A stretch of DNA of 64,000 nucleotides from Gordonia sp. PP30 (lineage in GTDB: Bacteria > Actinomycetota > Actinomycetes > Mycobacteriales > Mycobacteriaceae), in the NCBI RefSeq assembly GCF_023100845.1, contig NZ_CP095864.1, forward strand, positions 4,278,001-4,342,000, in the 5' to 3' direction. Below the pieces are notes generated by a model. That model searched no databases. It saw nothing but the letters and a program-made list of their open reading frames with translations, and had not been told where the DNA came from. Positions 16,753 through 26,157 of the stretch are shown piece by piece. How positions within the stretch are numbered: position 1 is the stretch's first letter; every line of letters starts with the position of its first letter. A program made the translations under genes and the position numbers.

Positions 16753-18201
16753 TCAGGAACGGAAGTCGCCCGCCGCGAATCGTTCCTCCAGTTCCTCCAG
16801 GGAACGGCCGCTGGTGTTCGGCAGGAAGCGGTACATGAGGAACGCGAACACCGCGGTGCACACCAGGAAGGTGCCGTAGGTGGTGGCCAGGCCGCCGGCC
16901 TCGACCAGCGCGGGCACCGCCTGGCCGACGGCCGCGTTGGCCAGCCACAGCACCAGCGCCGCGGCGCCCATGCCGAAGCCGCGGAGCCGGAGCGGGAACA
17001 GCTCGGACAGGCACACCCAGGTGGTGACGTTCATCGTCGTCTGCTGGCAGAGGACGAACAGGCCGAGCAGCACCAGGATGGTCCACGCCTCGGCGCGGCC
17101 CGAGCCGGGCATCAGCAGGGTCACCGCGATGATCGCCGCGTGGCAGACCATCACCAGGCACATGCCGGTCAGCAGCAGCGTCTTCCGCGGGACGCGGTCG
17201 ATCAGGTAGTAGAGACAGAAGATGCTGCCGATCACGCCGGCCGCACCGACGAAGACGTTCGCGATCGGGGCCGCCGATCCGCTGACGCCGCCGACCTCGA
17301 GCAGTTTGGTGCCGTAGATCATCACCGAGTTCACCCCGGTCACCTGCTGGCCGATCGCGACGATCACCGCGGCCAGCAGCAGCCGCCGCACCCAGGGCAC
17401 CGCGAGGTCGCGCCAGCCGCCGAGATGCTCGAGTTCTTCGTCCGCGGCGAGCCGCTCCACCTCGGCCATCTCCGCGCGGGCCCGCTCCTCGCTGCGCACC
17501 TGGCGGAGCACGGCCAGAGCGTCGTCGTACCGGCCCTGCCGCACGTACCAGCGCGGCGACTCGGGCATCCGCAGCATGCCGACGAACAGGCAGACCGCCG
17601 GGATCGCACAGATCGCCAGCATCACGCGCCAGATTCCGGAGTGGCCGCCGGGGTCGGCGGCGGTGGCCGGCGGCCAGATCGACGCGATCACCGCGTTGAC
17701 CGCGAACGCGGCGAGCTGACCGGCGACGATCGCGAGCTCGTTGCGGCCACCGAGCGCCCCGCGCCGTTCCGTCGGCGCCAGCTCGGACAGATAGATCGGC
17801 ACGACGACGGAGGCGCCGCCGACCGCGAGACCGAGGATGAAGCGCGCCGGCAGCATCACCGCGAGTCCCGGCGCGAACACGCTGGCCGCGGTCCCGGCGA
17901 AGAAGACGACGGCCAGCCAGACCAGTGTCCGGCGCCGCCCGAAGGCGTCGGCCAGCCGGCCTCCGCTGAGCGCCCCGAGCGCGGCGCCGATGAGCAGGCT
18001 GCTCACCACCAGGCCCTCGGTAGTCGAGGAGAGCCCGAACTCGAACTTCATCGGCTCGAGCGCGCCGTTGAGGACTCCGGTGTCGTAACCGAAGAGCAGA
18101 CCACCGAAGGTCGCGACCACCACGATCACGTCCATCCGGCGCTGCCACGGGCCGCGGGTCAGCGCCGGCAGAGTTCCGGCCGCAACGACACCGTCCGACA
18201 T
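16753..18201 (-). CDS. MFS sugar porter (possible inositol/sugar:H+ symporter)
   Basis: This 482-residue, 12-helix major facilitator of the sugar porter family shows ATFGGLLFGYDTGVLNGAL in helix 1, the loop motif DAFGRRRT, PESPRWY in the central loop, QQVTGVNSVMIYG in helix 7, and DRVPRKTLLL after helix 8. Relatives include IolT-type inositol importers, and the iol operon lies 2.2 kb away, so inositol uptake is the leading guess. However, it is transcribed in the same direction as, and 100 bases after, the alkane-operon TetR gene. The ATG at 18201 has AGGAGTG upstream. Confidence 0.82.
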   Translation of the reverse strand: MSDGVVAAGTLPALTRGPWQRRMDVIVVVATFGGLLFGYDTGVLNGALEPMKFEFGLSSTTEGLVVSSLLIGAALGALSGGRLADAFGRRRTLVWLAVVFFAGTAASVFAPGLAVMLPARFILGLAVGGASVVVPIYLSELAPTERRGALGGRNELAIVAGQLAAFAVNAVIASIWPPATAADPGGHSGIWRVMLAICAIPAVCLFVGMLRMPESPRWYVRQGRYDDALAVLRQVRSEERARAEMAEVERLAADEELEHLGGWRDLAVPWVRRLLLAAVIVAIGQQVTGVNSVMIYGTKLLEVGGVSGSAAPIANVFVGAAGVIGSIFCLYYLIDRVPRKTLLLTGMCLVMVCHAAIIAVTLLMPGSGRAEAWTILVLLGLFVLCQQTTMNVTTWVCLSELFPLRLRGFGMGAAALVLWLANAAVGQAVPALVEAGGLATTYGTFLVCTAVFAFLMYRFLPNTSGRSLEELEERFAAGDFRS

Positions 18202-18215
18202 GAGGCGCACTCCTT

Positions 18216-18241
18216 CCACACCGGCCGTTTCGCCGGTGTGG
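18216..18241. promoter_or_regulatory. Hairpin/palindrome ahead of the MFS gene
   Basis: The inverted repeat CCACACCGG...CCGGTGTGG (nine-base arms, eight-base centre) lies 15 bases upstream of the MFS start and 60 bases after the TetR stop. It could end alk-operon transcription or serve as an operator controlling the MFS gene. Confidence 0.5.
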
Positions 18242-18301
18242 AACCGGGTCGACTCGGCCCGCTCGCTCCGCTCCCGGCACCGGGAGAAACCGGAGATCAC
18301 C

Positions 18302-18964
18302 CTACGTCAGGCCGGACCCCGTGGTGGCCGCCTCGCGGATCGCCGGCGCGAACAGCGCCGCCAGGTTCTCCGCGACCCGGGGGGCCGGCACCTCCGGCGG
18401 CATCGCCACGTAGCTCAGTGCCATGCGGGCCAGCGCACCGGCGAGCGGATCGGCGGCGACGTCGGGCAGCCCGATCCACGACCGGGTGATGATCCGCGCG
18501 AGATTCGCCTTGGCCGCCGCGATCAGCGGCGCCGCCTCGGTGGTGATCAGCTTGTGCAGATCCGGGTTGGGTTCCCCGGAGAGCAGGGAGGCGATCATCG
18601 GGTCCAGCGCGGCGGCGGCGAAGAATCGCTCGAATCCGCTGGTCAGAGCCGCGTCCAGGTCGCCGGGGACCTCGTCGATCGCCGCACCGATCACCTCGGT
18701 GAACTCGTCGACCAGGCGCAGCGCGTACGACTGCGCCAGACCGTGCCGGGAGCCGAACTCGTTGTAGACGGTCTGCCTGCTGACCCCCGTCTGGCGCGCC
18801 ACGTCGGTCATGGTCACCTTGGACCAGTCCCGCTGGGTCAGCAGGTCGTGCACGCCGTCGAGCAGCGAGTTCCGCAGGAGCCGCTTGCTCGCCTGGGCAT
18901 ACGTCGTCGGGTCGCTCACCCGCCCCAGCGTAGCCGGGGCGGGTACGGCGACGGGCGCACTCAT
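18302..18964 (-). CDS. TetR-family regulator of the alkane operon (AlkU-like)
   Basis: This 220-residue TetR-type regulator has its helix-turn-helix at about residues 45-75 (VTMTDVARQTGVSRQTVYNEF). It overlaps the rubredoxin reductase gene by four bases (ATGA) and closes the alkB operon, the position of the alkU regulator in Rhodococcus and Gordonia alkane clusters. By analogy it represses alkB and is relieved by alkane-derived ligands. The start at 18964 is taken from the overlap; a downstream GTG at 18919 is also possible. Confidence 0.85.
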   Translation of the reverse strand: MSAPVAVPAPATLGRVSDPTTYAQASKRLLRNSLLDGVHDLLTQRDWSKVTMTDVARQTGVSRQTVYNEFGSRHGLAQSYALRLVDEFTEVIGAAIDEVPGDLDAALTSGFERFFAAAALDPMIASLLSGEPNPDLHKLITTEAAPLIAAAKANLARIITRSWIGLPDVAADPLAGALARMALSYVAMPPEVPAPRVAENLAALFAPAIREAATTGSGLT

Positions 18965-20154
18965 ACCGCGGCACCCGCGGCGACGGCGGCGATCTCCGCG
19001 CGCAGTTCCCGAGCCGCTGCCGCCCGGCCGACGGTCACCGCGCCGCGCAGGCCCTCCGGACCGGAGACCCGGACCGTCGCGGACGGCCGTCCGTCCGCGG
19101 CAGGGGCCAGATCGCCGTCGACGGCGACCTCACCCTCGCCCGCGGGCCGGCCGACCAGCTGCACGTTGACGCCGTACTGCACGGTCCAGGCACGCGGCAC
19201 CTCGGCGAACACCGGCGCGGGCGTGCCGGCCAGATCCGCCAGCACGGTCCGGGCGACGGCGGCACCCTGGTCGAGCGCCCCGAACCAGTGCTCACACCGC
19301 ATCGGCTCGCCGGACCGCGGATCCGGCACGGCGGCCAGATCACCCGCCGCGTAGACGCCCGCGACTCCGGTCCGCAGCGACGGGTCGACGACGACGCCAC
19401 CGCGCCCGGCTTCGGCACCGGCCGCCGCGGCGAGCGCGACGTCCGGCGTCATGCCGAGGGCGGCGATGACGGTGCCATGCACGACGGTCCCGTCGGCGAG
19501 CTCCACTTCCCCGGCGGTGGCCCGCACCACCGCGCTGCGCAGACGCAGGTCCACCCCGTGGGCGGCGTGCAGGTCGGCCAGGAAGCCGGAGAGCACCGGC
19601 GGCACCACCCGGCTCATCGGGCGGTCACCCGCCTCGAGCACCGTCACGCGGTGCCCGGCCGCGGCCGCGGAGGCCGCGAGTTCCAGCCCGATCAGGCCGC
19701 CGCCGATCACCACCAGCGAACCGGACTCGACGATCGCGCCCCGGATACGTTCGGCGTCGGCCACGGTCCGGAGGGCCGGGACGTCGTCGGCGAGCCAGTC
19801 CGGGCGGATCGGCTGCCCGCCGGTCGCCAGGATCAGGGCCCGGTAGCCGAGCGCGGTTCCGTCGGACAGCCGCACCGACCGGGCGGCCGGATCGACGTCG
19901 ACCACCGTGGTGCCACCGCGGATCTCGATGTCCTTCTCGGCCCAGAACGCGGGCTTCTGCAGGGCGATCCGCTCGGGGCTGAGATCGGCGGCGAGGAGGT
20001 CCTTACTGAGCGCGGTGCGCCGGAAGGGCAGACCGGGCTCGGCGCCGACGACCGTCACGGGCCCGTCGTACCCGTCCGCGCGCAGCGTCTGCGCCGCGGT
20101 CGCTCCGGCGACTCCGGATCCGACGATCACCACGCCGGCGTCGGTGCCGGTCAT
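18961..20154 (-). CDS. rubB: Rubredoxin reductase (FAD/NADH)
   Basis: This 397-residue NAD(P)/FAD-dependent pyridine-nucleotide oxidoreductase passes electrons from NADH to rubredoxin. The FAD-binding motif [14 protein letters not shown] is at the N terminus, a second glycine motif [10 protein letters not shown] binds NADH, and [11 protein letters not shown] is the C-terminal FAD motif. The ATG overlaps the rubredoxin stop by four bases. With the preceding genes it completes the electron chain NADH, RubB, rubredoxin, AlkB. Confidence 0.92.
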   Translation of the reverse strand: MTGTDAGVVIVGSGVAGATAAQTLRADGYDGPVTVVGAEPGLPFRRTALSKDLLAADLSPERIALQKPAFWAEKDIEIRGGTTVVDVDPAARSVRLSDGTALGYRALILATGGQPIRPDWLADDVPALRTVADAERIRGAIVESGSLVVIGGGLIGLELAASAAAAGHRVTVLEAGDRPMSRVVPPVLSGFLADLHAAHGVDLRLRSAVVRATAGEVELADGTVVHGTVIAALGMTPDVALAAAAGAEAGRGGVVVDPSLRTGVAGVYAAGDLAAVPDPRSGEPMRCEHWFGALDQGAAVARTVLADLAGTPAPVFAEVPRAWTVQYGVNVQLVGRPAGEGEVAVDGDLAPAADGRPSATVRVSGPEGLRGAVTVGRAAAARELRAEIAAVAAGAAV

Positions 20155-20342
20155 GAGCGGGCGACCTCGACCATCTCGAAATCGGCCTTGGCGGCACCGC
20201 AGTCCGGGCAGCTCCAGTCGTCCGGGATGTCGTCCCAGCGGGTGCCGGGCTCGATGCCGTCCTCGGGCCAGCCCTCGGCTTCGTCGTACTCGAAGCCGCA
20301 CTGCAGGCAGCGGAAGAGCTTGTAGTCGTTCACGGCGGTCAT
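20151..20342 (-). CDS. rubA: Rubredoxin (AlkG2/RubA4 type)
   Basis: This 63-residue rubredoxin has both iron-binding pairs, CLQC (Cys12, Cys15) and CPDC (Cys45, Cys48), and the conserved [11 protein letters not shown] stretch. It transfers single electrons from the reductase to the alkane hydroxylase. The ATG follows the alkB stop by one base. This stand-alone rubredoxin is additional to the rubredoxin domain fused to AlkB, so the operon encodes two. Confidence 0.95.
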   Translation of the reverse strand: MTAVNDYKLFRCLQCGFEYDEAEGWPEDGIEPGTRWDDIPDDWSCPDCGAAKADFEMVEVARS

Positions 20343-20343
20343 G

Positions 20344-21870
20344 TCATTCTCCGATCCGGATGAAGTCGATCTTTTCGCGGACCCCGCAGTCCGGGCAGGG
20401 CCAGTTGTCGGGGATGGCGGCCCAGGCGGTGCCGGGCGCGAAGCCCTCGCGCGGGGCACCGGCGGCGGCGCGGTAGGTGTAGCCGCAGTTCGGGCAGGCG
20501 TGGAGCGTCTCGGCCGTGGCGGCGGCCGATTCGAGCACGGCGACCGCGCCCTCGTCCTTCGCACTGCTCTGCCGCAGACCCGCGGCCGTCGTCGCGGACA
20601 GCGCCGCGCACTCGCTCGCGTACTTGGCCAGGAGCTTGTCCTCCTTGCCGGGCTGCAGGCTGGCCCGGGTGAGGTCACCGCCGTAGTGGGCGATCACGCG
20701 CTTGTCCATCACCTTGCGCCAGACCGGCGGCACGTAGGCGAGGGTGATCATGCTGGCGTAGCCGCTCGGCAGGTTCGGCGCCTCGTCGAAGCTGCGCAGG
20801 ACCTGGTAACGCCGGGTCGGGTTGGCGTGGTGGTCGCTGTGCCGCTGCAGGTGGTACAGGAAGATGTTGGTCGCGATGTGGTCGGAGTTCCAGCTGTGCT
20901 GCGGGGTGCAGCGCTCGTAACGGCCGCGGGCGTTCTTCTGCCGCAGCAGGCCGTAGTGCTCGAGGTAGTTGACGGTCTCCAGCAGCGAGAATCCGTAGAT
21001 CGCCTGCAGCACCATGAACGGCAGGATCTGCCAGCCGAAGACGGCGGTGAGGACGCCCCAGAGGGCGATCGACATGATCCAGGCGTTCAGCACGTCGTTG
21101 CTCGGATGGAAGACCGGGCGCTCCAGTCGCTTCATCCGGTTCGCTTCCAGCTCCCAGCCCGACTTGAGGCTGCCGAACACGCTGCGCGGCAGGAAGGTCC
21201 AGAAGTTCTCGCCGAAGCGCGAGCTAGCCGGATCCTCCGGGGTGGCGACGCGGACGTGATGGCCGCGGTTGTGCTCGATGTAGAAGTGTCCGTAGAAGGT
21301 CTGCGCGAGGGTGATCTTGGAGAGCCAGCGCTCCAGCGAGACCTTCTTGTGGCCCAGCTCGTGCGCGGTGTTGATGCCGATGCCGCCCATCACGCCGATG
21401 GAGAGGGCGAGACCGATCTTGGAGACCAGCCCCAGCGAACCGCTGTCGATGCCGAGCCAGCTCAGATCGCCGAAGCGCCCGCCCGGTTTCGCCGTCCAGA
21501 GGTACGCCGCGAAGATCAGGCTGGCGATCTGGAACGGGATGTAGACGTAGGTGCAGTACCGGTAGTAGCGGTCGTTCTCCAGCTGCTCCATCAGCTCGTC
21601 CGGCGGGTTCTGCCCGTCCGGACCGAAGAAGACGTCGAGCACCGGCAGCAGCACGTAGAGCAGGATCGGGCCGATCCACCACCACACCGGCGAGATGGTG
21701 GTGAGCCATCCCCAGCCGAGTTGGTGCCCGGCCCAGTTCATCAGGGCGATGAAGCCGGCGGCGAGGAAGACCGCGGTGGGCGGGATGAGGCCGAGCAGCC
21801 AGAGATAGCGCTTCTTGTCGCGCCACTCCAGGGCGGGTACCTCCGAGTGATCAGTGGTCTGTTGTGTCAT
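20344..21870 (-). CDS. alkB: Alkane 1-monooxygenase AlkB fused to a C-terminal rubredoxin
   Basis: This 508-residue integral membrane di-iron hydroxylase oxidises n-alkanes at the terminal carbon. All AlkB histidine boxes are present: HELGHK (170-175), EHNRGHH (199-205), NYLEHYG (301-307) and LQRHSDHH (341-348), with six hydrophobic segments around them. A linker of about 60 residues leads to a complete rubredoxin domain with CPNC (Cys459, Cys462) and CPDC (Cys492, Cys495). The fusion places the electron donor on the enzyme, as in Dietzia-type AlkB-Rub proteins. CTGGAGGAG precedes the ATG. It is the first gene of the alk operon. Confidence 0.96.
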   Translation of the reverse strand: MTQQTTDHSEVPALEWRDKKRYLWLLGLIPPTAVFLAAGFIALMNWAGHQLGWGWLTTISPVWWWIGPILLYVLLPVLDVFFGPDGQNPPDELMEQLENDRYYRYCTYVYIPFQIASLIFAAYLWTAKPGGRFGDLSWLGIDSGSLGLVSKIGLALSIGVMGGIGINTAHELGHKKVSLERWLSKITLAQTFYGHFYIEHNRGHHVRVATPEDPASSRFGENFWTFLPRSVFGSLKSGWELEANRMKRLERPVFHPSNDVLNAWIMSIALWGVLTAVFGWQILPFMVLQAIYGFSLLETVNYLEHYGLLRQKNARGRYERCTPQHSWNSDHIATNIFLYHLQRHSDHHANPTRRYQVLRSFDEAPNLPSGYASMITLAYVPPVWRKVMDKRVIAHYGGDLTRASLQPGKEDKLLAKYASECAALSATTAAGLRQSSAKDEGAVAVLESAAATAETLHACPNCGYTYRAAAGAPREGFAPGTAWAAIPDNWPCPDCGVREKIDFIRIGE

Positions 21871-22003
21871 GTCGACTCCTCCAGGTGAAACGTGCGAACT
21901 TTACGTTATGCCATCCATCGTCTTGTGTCTATACATTTATTGATATTTGTACACCACGTGGTCCTGACCTGCTCCAACGCGCACGACGACTACCATCGGA
22001 GGC
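21871..22003. promoter_or_regulatory. alkB promoter region with ACCACGTGGT palindrome
   Basis: This divergent 133-base gap has an AT-rich centre (21898-21955), consistent with an alkB promoter read leftward. The perfect palindrome ACCACGTGGT lies at 21953-21962, on the upstream side, and could be an operator for the operon's own TetR regulator or belong to the divergent SGNH gene. Confidence 0.5.
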
Positions 22004-22804
22004 GTGCATTTCTCCCGATTCGTCGCCCTCGGCGACAGCCAGACGGAGGGGATGGGCGACCCCGATCCGAGGTACGAATACCGGGGCTGGGCCGACCGGC
22101 TCGCGACCCTGCTGGCCGTGCAGAATCCCGGGCTGCGATACGCGAATCTGGCGGTGCGCGGCAAGACCACCCGCCAGGCCCGCGAGGAACAGCTGGCCCC
22201 GGCCCTGGCGCTGGAGCCCGACCTCATCACCGCACCGCTCGGCATGAACGACGTGATCGGCAGTTCGGACATGGCGCAGGTGCACGACGACCTCGACGCC
22301 GTCTACCGGGTCCTCGCCGCCACCGGTGCGACGGTCCTGATCTCGACCTATCCCGACGTCACCGCCACCATCCCGCTCGGCCGGCGCTTCGAAGACAAGC
22401 TGCTGACGCTCAATCAGATGATGCGTGACTTCGCCGGCCGCTACGGGTTCGTGCTGGTCGACCTGTACTCGGCGCCGGTGCTCACCGATCTGCGCTCCTG
22501 GGCGCCGGACCGGCTGCACGCCTCACCGCTGGGCCACGAGCGTTTCGCCGCGGGCGCCGCGCACGCGCTGGGACTGCCCGGGAGTTCGCCGGACTGGGGA
22601 CGACCGCTCGACACGCGGCCGGATCCGCACCGCCTGCTCCGGCATGCCCGCGACACCCGCTGGGCGGTCCAGCACCTGACCCCGTGGATGATCCGCCGTC
22701 TCCGGGGCCGTTCGCTGGGCGACGGCCGCGCCCCCAAACGGCCGCTTCTCACCCCGGTGAACGACCCCGATACCGTCCGCGCCGACTCGGCCTCCACGGA
22801 ATAG
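22004..22804 (+). CDS. SGNH/GDSL-type hydrolase
   Basis: This 266-residue SGNH-fold esterase or lipase has block I FVALGDSQTEG with the nucleophilic Ser, the block III equivalent GMNDV, and block V DRLHAS with the catalytic Asp and His. No signal peptide is seen, so it is probably cytoplasmic. The last 70 residues are basic and without a recognised domain. The GTG start has GGAGG five bases upstream. It is divergent from alkB, and a shared role in hydrocarbon or ester metabolism is only a guess. Confidence 0.85.
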   Translation: MHFSRFVALGDSQTEGMGDPDPRYEYRGWADRLATLLAVQNPGLRYANLAVRGKTTRQAREEQLAPALALEPDLITAPLGMNDVIGSSDMAQVHDDLDAVYRVLAATGATVLISTYPDVTATIPLGRRFEDKLLTLNQMMRDFAGRYGFVLVDLYSAPVLTDLRSWAPDRLHASPLGHERFAAGAAHALGLPGSSPDWGRPLDTRPDPHRLLRHARDTRWAVQHLTPWMIRRLRGRSLGDGRAPKRPLLTPVNDPDTVRADSASTE

Positions 22805-22824
22805 GACGTCACCGCAGACGGCAG

Positions 22825-22863
22825 CGGGCCCGACCGGCGACGATGCGTCGCCGGTCGGGCCCG
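22825..22863. terminator. Bidirectional hairpin terminator
   Basis: An 18-base-pair perfect stem (beginning CGGGCCCGACCGGCGACG) closes a three-base ATG loop between the converging SGNH and SDR genes. Confidence 0.88.
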
Positions 22864-22884
22864 TTCACCGATCGGTGATGCCGG

Positions 22885-23685
22885 TCAGCGGAAGAGCATC
22901 CCGCCGTCGATCAGTCCCGCCTGACCGGTCATGTAGTCCGCATCCGGACCCGCGAGGTAGCTGACGTAGCCGGCGACGTCGTCCGGCGTCTCCGCGCGGC
23001 CGAGCAGGATGCCGGACACGAACTTGTCGTAGGTCTCGCCGATCTCGGCACCGGTCAGTTCGGCGAAGCGGCGGTCGATGTCCACCCACATGTCGGTGCC
23101 GACCACGCCGGGGCAGTACGCGTTGACGGTGATCTTCTTGTCGCCGTATTCGCGGGCGGCGGCCTGCGTCAGGGCTCGCACGGCGAACTTGCTGGCGCTG
23201 TAGCAGCCGAGCATCGGGAACCCGTCGTGCCCGGCGATCGACGACGCGTTGATGATCTTGCCGGGGCGGCCCTGTTCGATGAACTTCGCGGCAGCGGCCT
23301 GGATGCCCCACAGCACACCGTTGATGTTGATCCGCCACAGGCGGTCGACCTCGTCGGGCCGCACGTCGGCGAGCGGTTCGACCATCGCGATACCCGCGTT
23401 GTTGACCATGATGTCCAGCCCACCGAGTTCGGCGACGGCATGGTCGACGGCCGCGAAGACCGCGTCTCGATCACTGACGTCGGCCCCGAAGACCGCGGCG
23501 CGGCTTCCGAGCGCGACCACCTCGTCGTGCACCGCGGCGACCGACTCCGCCGTGAGGTCGACCAGGCAGACGTCGGCACCGTCGCGGGCCAGGCGAAGTG
23601 CGATGCCGCGGCCGATGCCGCGCGCGGCACCGGTGACGAGTGCGACCTTGCCGCCGAGGGGGCGGGTGGGATCAGTGGCAGCCAT
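22885..23685 (-). CDS. Short-chain dehydrogenase, acetoin/diacetyl reductase-like
   Basis: This 266-residue classical SDR has the cofactor motif TGAARGIGRG, NNAGIA, the catalytic Ser in INASSIAG, and YSASK. The segments CPGVVGTDMWVDID and LAGPDADYMTGQ resemble acetoin(diacetyl) reductases and 2,3-butanediol dehydrogenases, so an NAD-dependent ketone/alcohol interconversion is likely. GGAGGT precedes the ATG at 23685. It stands alone between two unrelated genes. Confidence 0.82.
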   Translation of the reverse strand: MAATDPTRPLGGKVALVTGAARGIGRGIALRLARDGADVCLVDLTAESVAAVHDEVVALGSRAAVFGADVSDRDAVFAAVDHAVAELGGLDIMVNNAGIAMVEPLADVRPDEVDRLWRININGVLWGIQAAAAKFIEQGRPGKIINASSIAGHDGFPMLGCYSASKFAVRALTQAAAREYGDKKITVNAYCPGVVGTDMWVDIDRRFAELTGAEIGETYDKFVSGILLGRAETPDDVAGYVSYLAGPDADYMTGQAGLIDGGMLFR

Positions 23686-23814
23686 GCGGGGACCTCCGGA
23701 GGATGGGGCCGGCACCCTGAGCGGCGCCGGAACAGCCCGACCGTAAGCCGGGCGCGACCCCGGCACGAGAGTTGCAGGGCGTTGCACCGGCCGCGTCACA
23801 CGCGGACGGCCGGA

Positions 23815-24279
23815 TCAGCTCCGGGACGCGTTGTCCGGCTTGCCGCCGACGATGTCGAAGACGGGGTTGGTGATCCGCTCGACGGCCGCGACGGTGGCCG
23901 CCTGCCGCTGCGCGAACTCGGCGACGATCACCGCCAGTTCGGCTTGCACCTCGGCGAACTTGGCGACCGTCTCGGCGAGCTTGCGCTGCTGCACGATGAA
24001 CTCCTGCATCGGCTGCGACACCGCTCCGGCCAGGCCGGTCACCCCGCTGGCCATCCCGGTGACCGCGCCGCTGAGTTCCACGACCTGCTGCATCAGCACG
24101 TCCGGTGAGGTGACACCAGCGGTGGCCATCGCGCGCACCTTGCCGAGCGTGTCGGTGGCGACCTTGACGGCCTGCTCCTGCGACCGGGCGAACAGCCCGA
24201 GCGCCGAGACCACCAGTCCCTCCTCGGAGGCGGCCTCGGTGGAGGCGGACTCGTTACCGGTGGACTCGTTGGCAGCCAT
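23815..24279 (-). CDS. Alanine-rich amphipathic helical protein, function unknown
   Basis: The 154-residue product is largely helical and low in aromatic residues. Heptad-like patterns run through ARSQEQAVKVATDTLGKVRA and QQRKLAETVAKFAEVQ, suggesting a coiled-coil or lipid/granule-associated helical bundle reminiscent of phasins. No catalytic motif or signal peptide is seen. I favour the ATG at 24279; an in-frame GTG at 24312 would add 11 residues. It is divergent from the protein kinase gene. Confidence 0.65.
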   Translation of the reverse strand: MAANESTGNESASTEAASEEGLVVSALGLFARSQEQAVKVATDTLGKVRAMATAGVTSPDVLMQQVVELSGAVTGMASGVTGLAGAVSQPMQEFIVQQRKLAETVAKFAEVQAELAVIVAEFAQRQAATVAAVERITNPVFDIVGGKPDNASRS

Positions 24280-24393
24280 ATCCGCAGCGTAACGCACTGG
24301 CACGACACTCACCGGCGATCACGGCCCGGTGAGTCGGCCGCCCCGCCGGGTAGTGTCAGACAGGTCCGCCCGCCGCACCAGAGGAGTCCCGCC

Positions 24394-25878
24394 GTGTCGC
24401 TCGAACCCGGAGCCGTCTTCGCCGGCTACCGCGTCATCGCGCCGATCGGGCGGGGCGGGATGGGCGAGGTCTACCTCGTCGAGAACCCCGGTCTGGCACG
24501 ACGCGAAGCCCTGAAGCTGATCTCCACCGCGGGCGACGCGAGCAGCGATTTCGCCGAACGCTTCGCCCGGGAGGCGCGAACCGCCGCCGCGCTGCATCAC
24601 CCCGGCATCGTGACCGTGTATCAGTACGGCGTCGAGGGCGGGCGGCCGTGGTTCACCATGCGCCACCTCGACGGCACCGATCTGACCGGGGAGCGGTTGT
24701 CGACCGGCGACGTCCTCGACGTCGCCGGCGCGGTGGCCGATGCCCTCGACTACGCCCACGCACAGGGCGTGGTACATCGGGACATCAAGCCGGCGAACAT
24801 CCTGATGAGCCGTCGGCCCGACGGCCGGGTGGGCGCGGTGACCGTCCTCGATTTCGGCATCGCCCGGCTCGCCGACTCCACCTCGCTGACCGGGACCGGG
24901 AATTTCATCGGCACGCTGCGCTACAGCGCCCCCGAGGTGATCGAGGGCGCCCCCGCGACGGCAGCCGCCGACCAGTACTCCCTGGCCTGCACGCTGTACG
25001 AGTTGCTCACCGGCGCCGCACCCTTCACCAGTGACAATCCGGTCGCCCTGATCCGCGCCCACGCCGATCATCCGGCGCCGCCGGTAAGCAGCCGCCGCCC
25101 CGATCTGGCCGCGCTCGACCCGGTCTTCGCCCGCGCGCTCGCCAAGGACCCGGCAGGCCGATTTCGCGACTGCCGTTCCTTCGCCGCCGAACTGCGCCAC
25201 GCCCTCGCACGACCGCCCGCCGCCGCGACCGCGCCGCTCACCGCTCCATACCCGGCTCCCGCGCCCGCATCGCCGCCGCCGGTCCCGGAGCCGTCCGCGC
25301 CGGCCACTCCGGTGGCGGAACCCGTTCCCACCGGGAAACGACGCAGCCGCGCCCCGCTGTTCGTCGGCGCGGCCATCCTGGTGATCGCCGGGCTCGCGAT
25401 CGCGCTGGCGATCATCCTGACCAGGTCGCACGACGACCGCCCCGCCGCAACGTCCCCGGTCACGGTCACCGAAAGCGGTCCGAGCACGTCGCCGTCGACC
25501 AGCACCTCCGCCGCGACCGGTTCGGCGGCCGTCGAGACGCCGACCGTCGCCCAGTTGCAGACGATCCTGCGGAAGGCCGTCGACCCGAAGACCCCCGCCG
25601 GGGAACTCGGCCGTTACGTCTACACCGGCGACGATCCGGCCGCCGTCACCAAGATGAGCGCCTACGCGGCCGCCACCTCGCTCGCCGGCTACACCCCGGA
25701 CTCGTACACGGTGAAGGCGCCGGTGACCATGACGGGCGGGAACACGACGACGGCGAGCGTCGCCGCGAAGTCACCGCGCGACGCGGCTCCCACCACCATC
25801 CGCGACGTCGAGTGGATCCATTCCGGCGGCTACTGGAAACTCGTGCCCGACGCGATCCTCACCTCCGGCCCGCACTGA
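24394..25878 (+). CDS. Transmembrane Ser/Thr protein kinase with extracytoplasmic domain
   Basis: This 494-residue Hanks-type kinase belongs to the actinobacterial Pkn family. The Gly loop is GRGGMGEV, the ATP-binding Lys is about residue 41, the catalytic loop is HRDIKPAN (128-135), then DFG (153-155) and APE (179-181). A proline-rich juxtamembrane linker leads to one membrane helix (about 325-347). The outer portion has a Thr/Ser-rich stalk and a roughly 100-residue domain resembling the Mtb12-like extracellular fold, a likely sensor. The GTG start is chosen from the beginning of the kinase domain. Substrates cannot be predicted. Confidence 0.92.
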   Translation: MSLEPGAVFAGYRVIAPIGRGGMGEVYLVENPGLARREALKLISTAGDASSDFAERFAREARTAAALHHPGIVTVYQYGVEGGRPWFTMRHLDGTDLTGERLSTGDVLDVAGAVADALDYAHAQGVVHRDIKPANILMSRRPDGRVGAVTVLDFGIARLADSTSLTGTGNFIGTLRYSAPEVIEGAPATAAADQYSLACTLYELLTGAAPFTSDNPVALIRAHADHPAPPVSSRRPDLAALDPVFARALAKDPAGRFRDCRSFAAELRHALARPPAAATAPLTAPYPAPAPASPPPVPEPSAPATPVAEPVPTGKRRSRAPLFVGAAILVIAGLAIALAIILTRSHDDRPAATSPVTVTESGPSTSPSTSTSAATGSAAVETPTVAQLQTILRKAVDPKTPAGELGRYVYTGDDPAAVTKMSAYAAATSLAGYTPDSYTVKAPVTMTGGNTTTASVAAKSPRDAAPTTIRDVEWIHSGGYWKLVPDAILTSGPH

Positions 25879-25971
25879 CACCGGGCGCGCACGAGTCACC
25901 CGGATACGCGCGCGGCACCCGCGACCGACGCGCACGTCTCCCGCTGCCGCTTCTTCGGGCGCAGAGCCGAG

Positions 25972-26157
25972 CTACGCGGGCAACCGCCCCTCGGCCACAT
26001 CAATCACCCACTGGGGAATCTCTTTCCCCCACAATCGCCGATTGATGACGAAGGTCTCGGCGTTGATACGCCGCTCTTCCGGGGTGCGGCCGCGCAAGTC
26101 GAAATCCGCCGCGTCCCGGGCGGCGGCGCTCTCTTCGAGTGAAGTCATCGTGACCAT
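25972..26157 (-). CDS. Small acidic hypothetical protein
   Basis: This 61-residue protein has no recognised domain; its centre carries RTPEERRINAETFVINRRLW and it ends in VIDVAEGRLPA. It overlaps the end of the preceding small membrane protein gene by 13 bases, or by four (ATGA) if the second ATG at 26148 is used, so the two are probably co-translated. A small two-protein module is possible. Confidence 0.5.
   Translation of the reverse strand: MVTMTSLEESAAARDAADFDLRGRTPEERRINAETFVINRRLWGKEIPQWVIDVAEGRLPA

Noticed and set aside
16291-18489. A 732-codon plus-strand frame across the DUF222 gene end and the MFS gene
   Set aside because: It is composed of out-of-frame DUF222 sequence and antisense MFS sequence. 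Both real genes show clear family motifs in their own frames.
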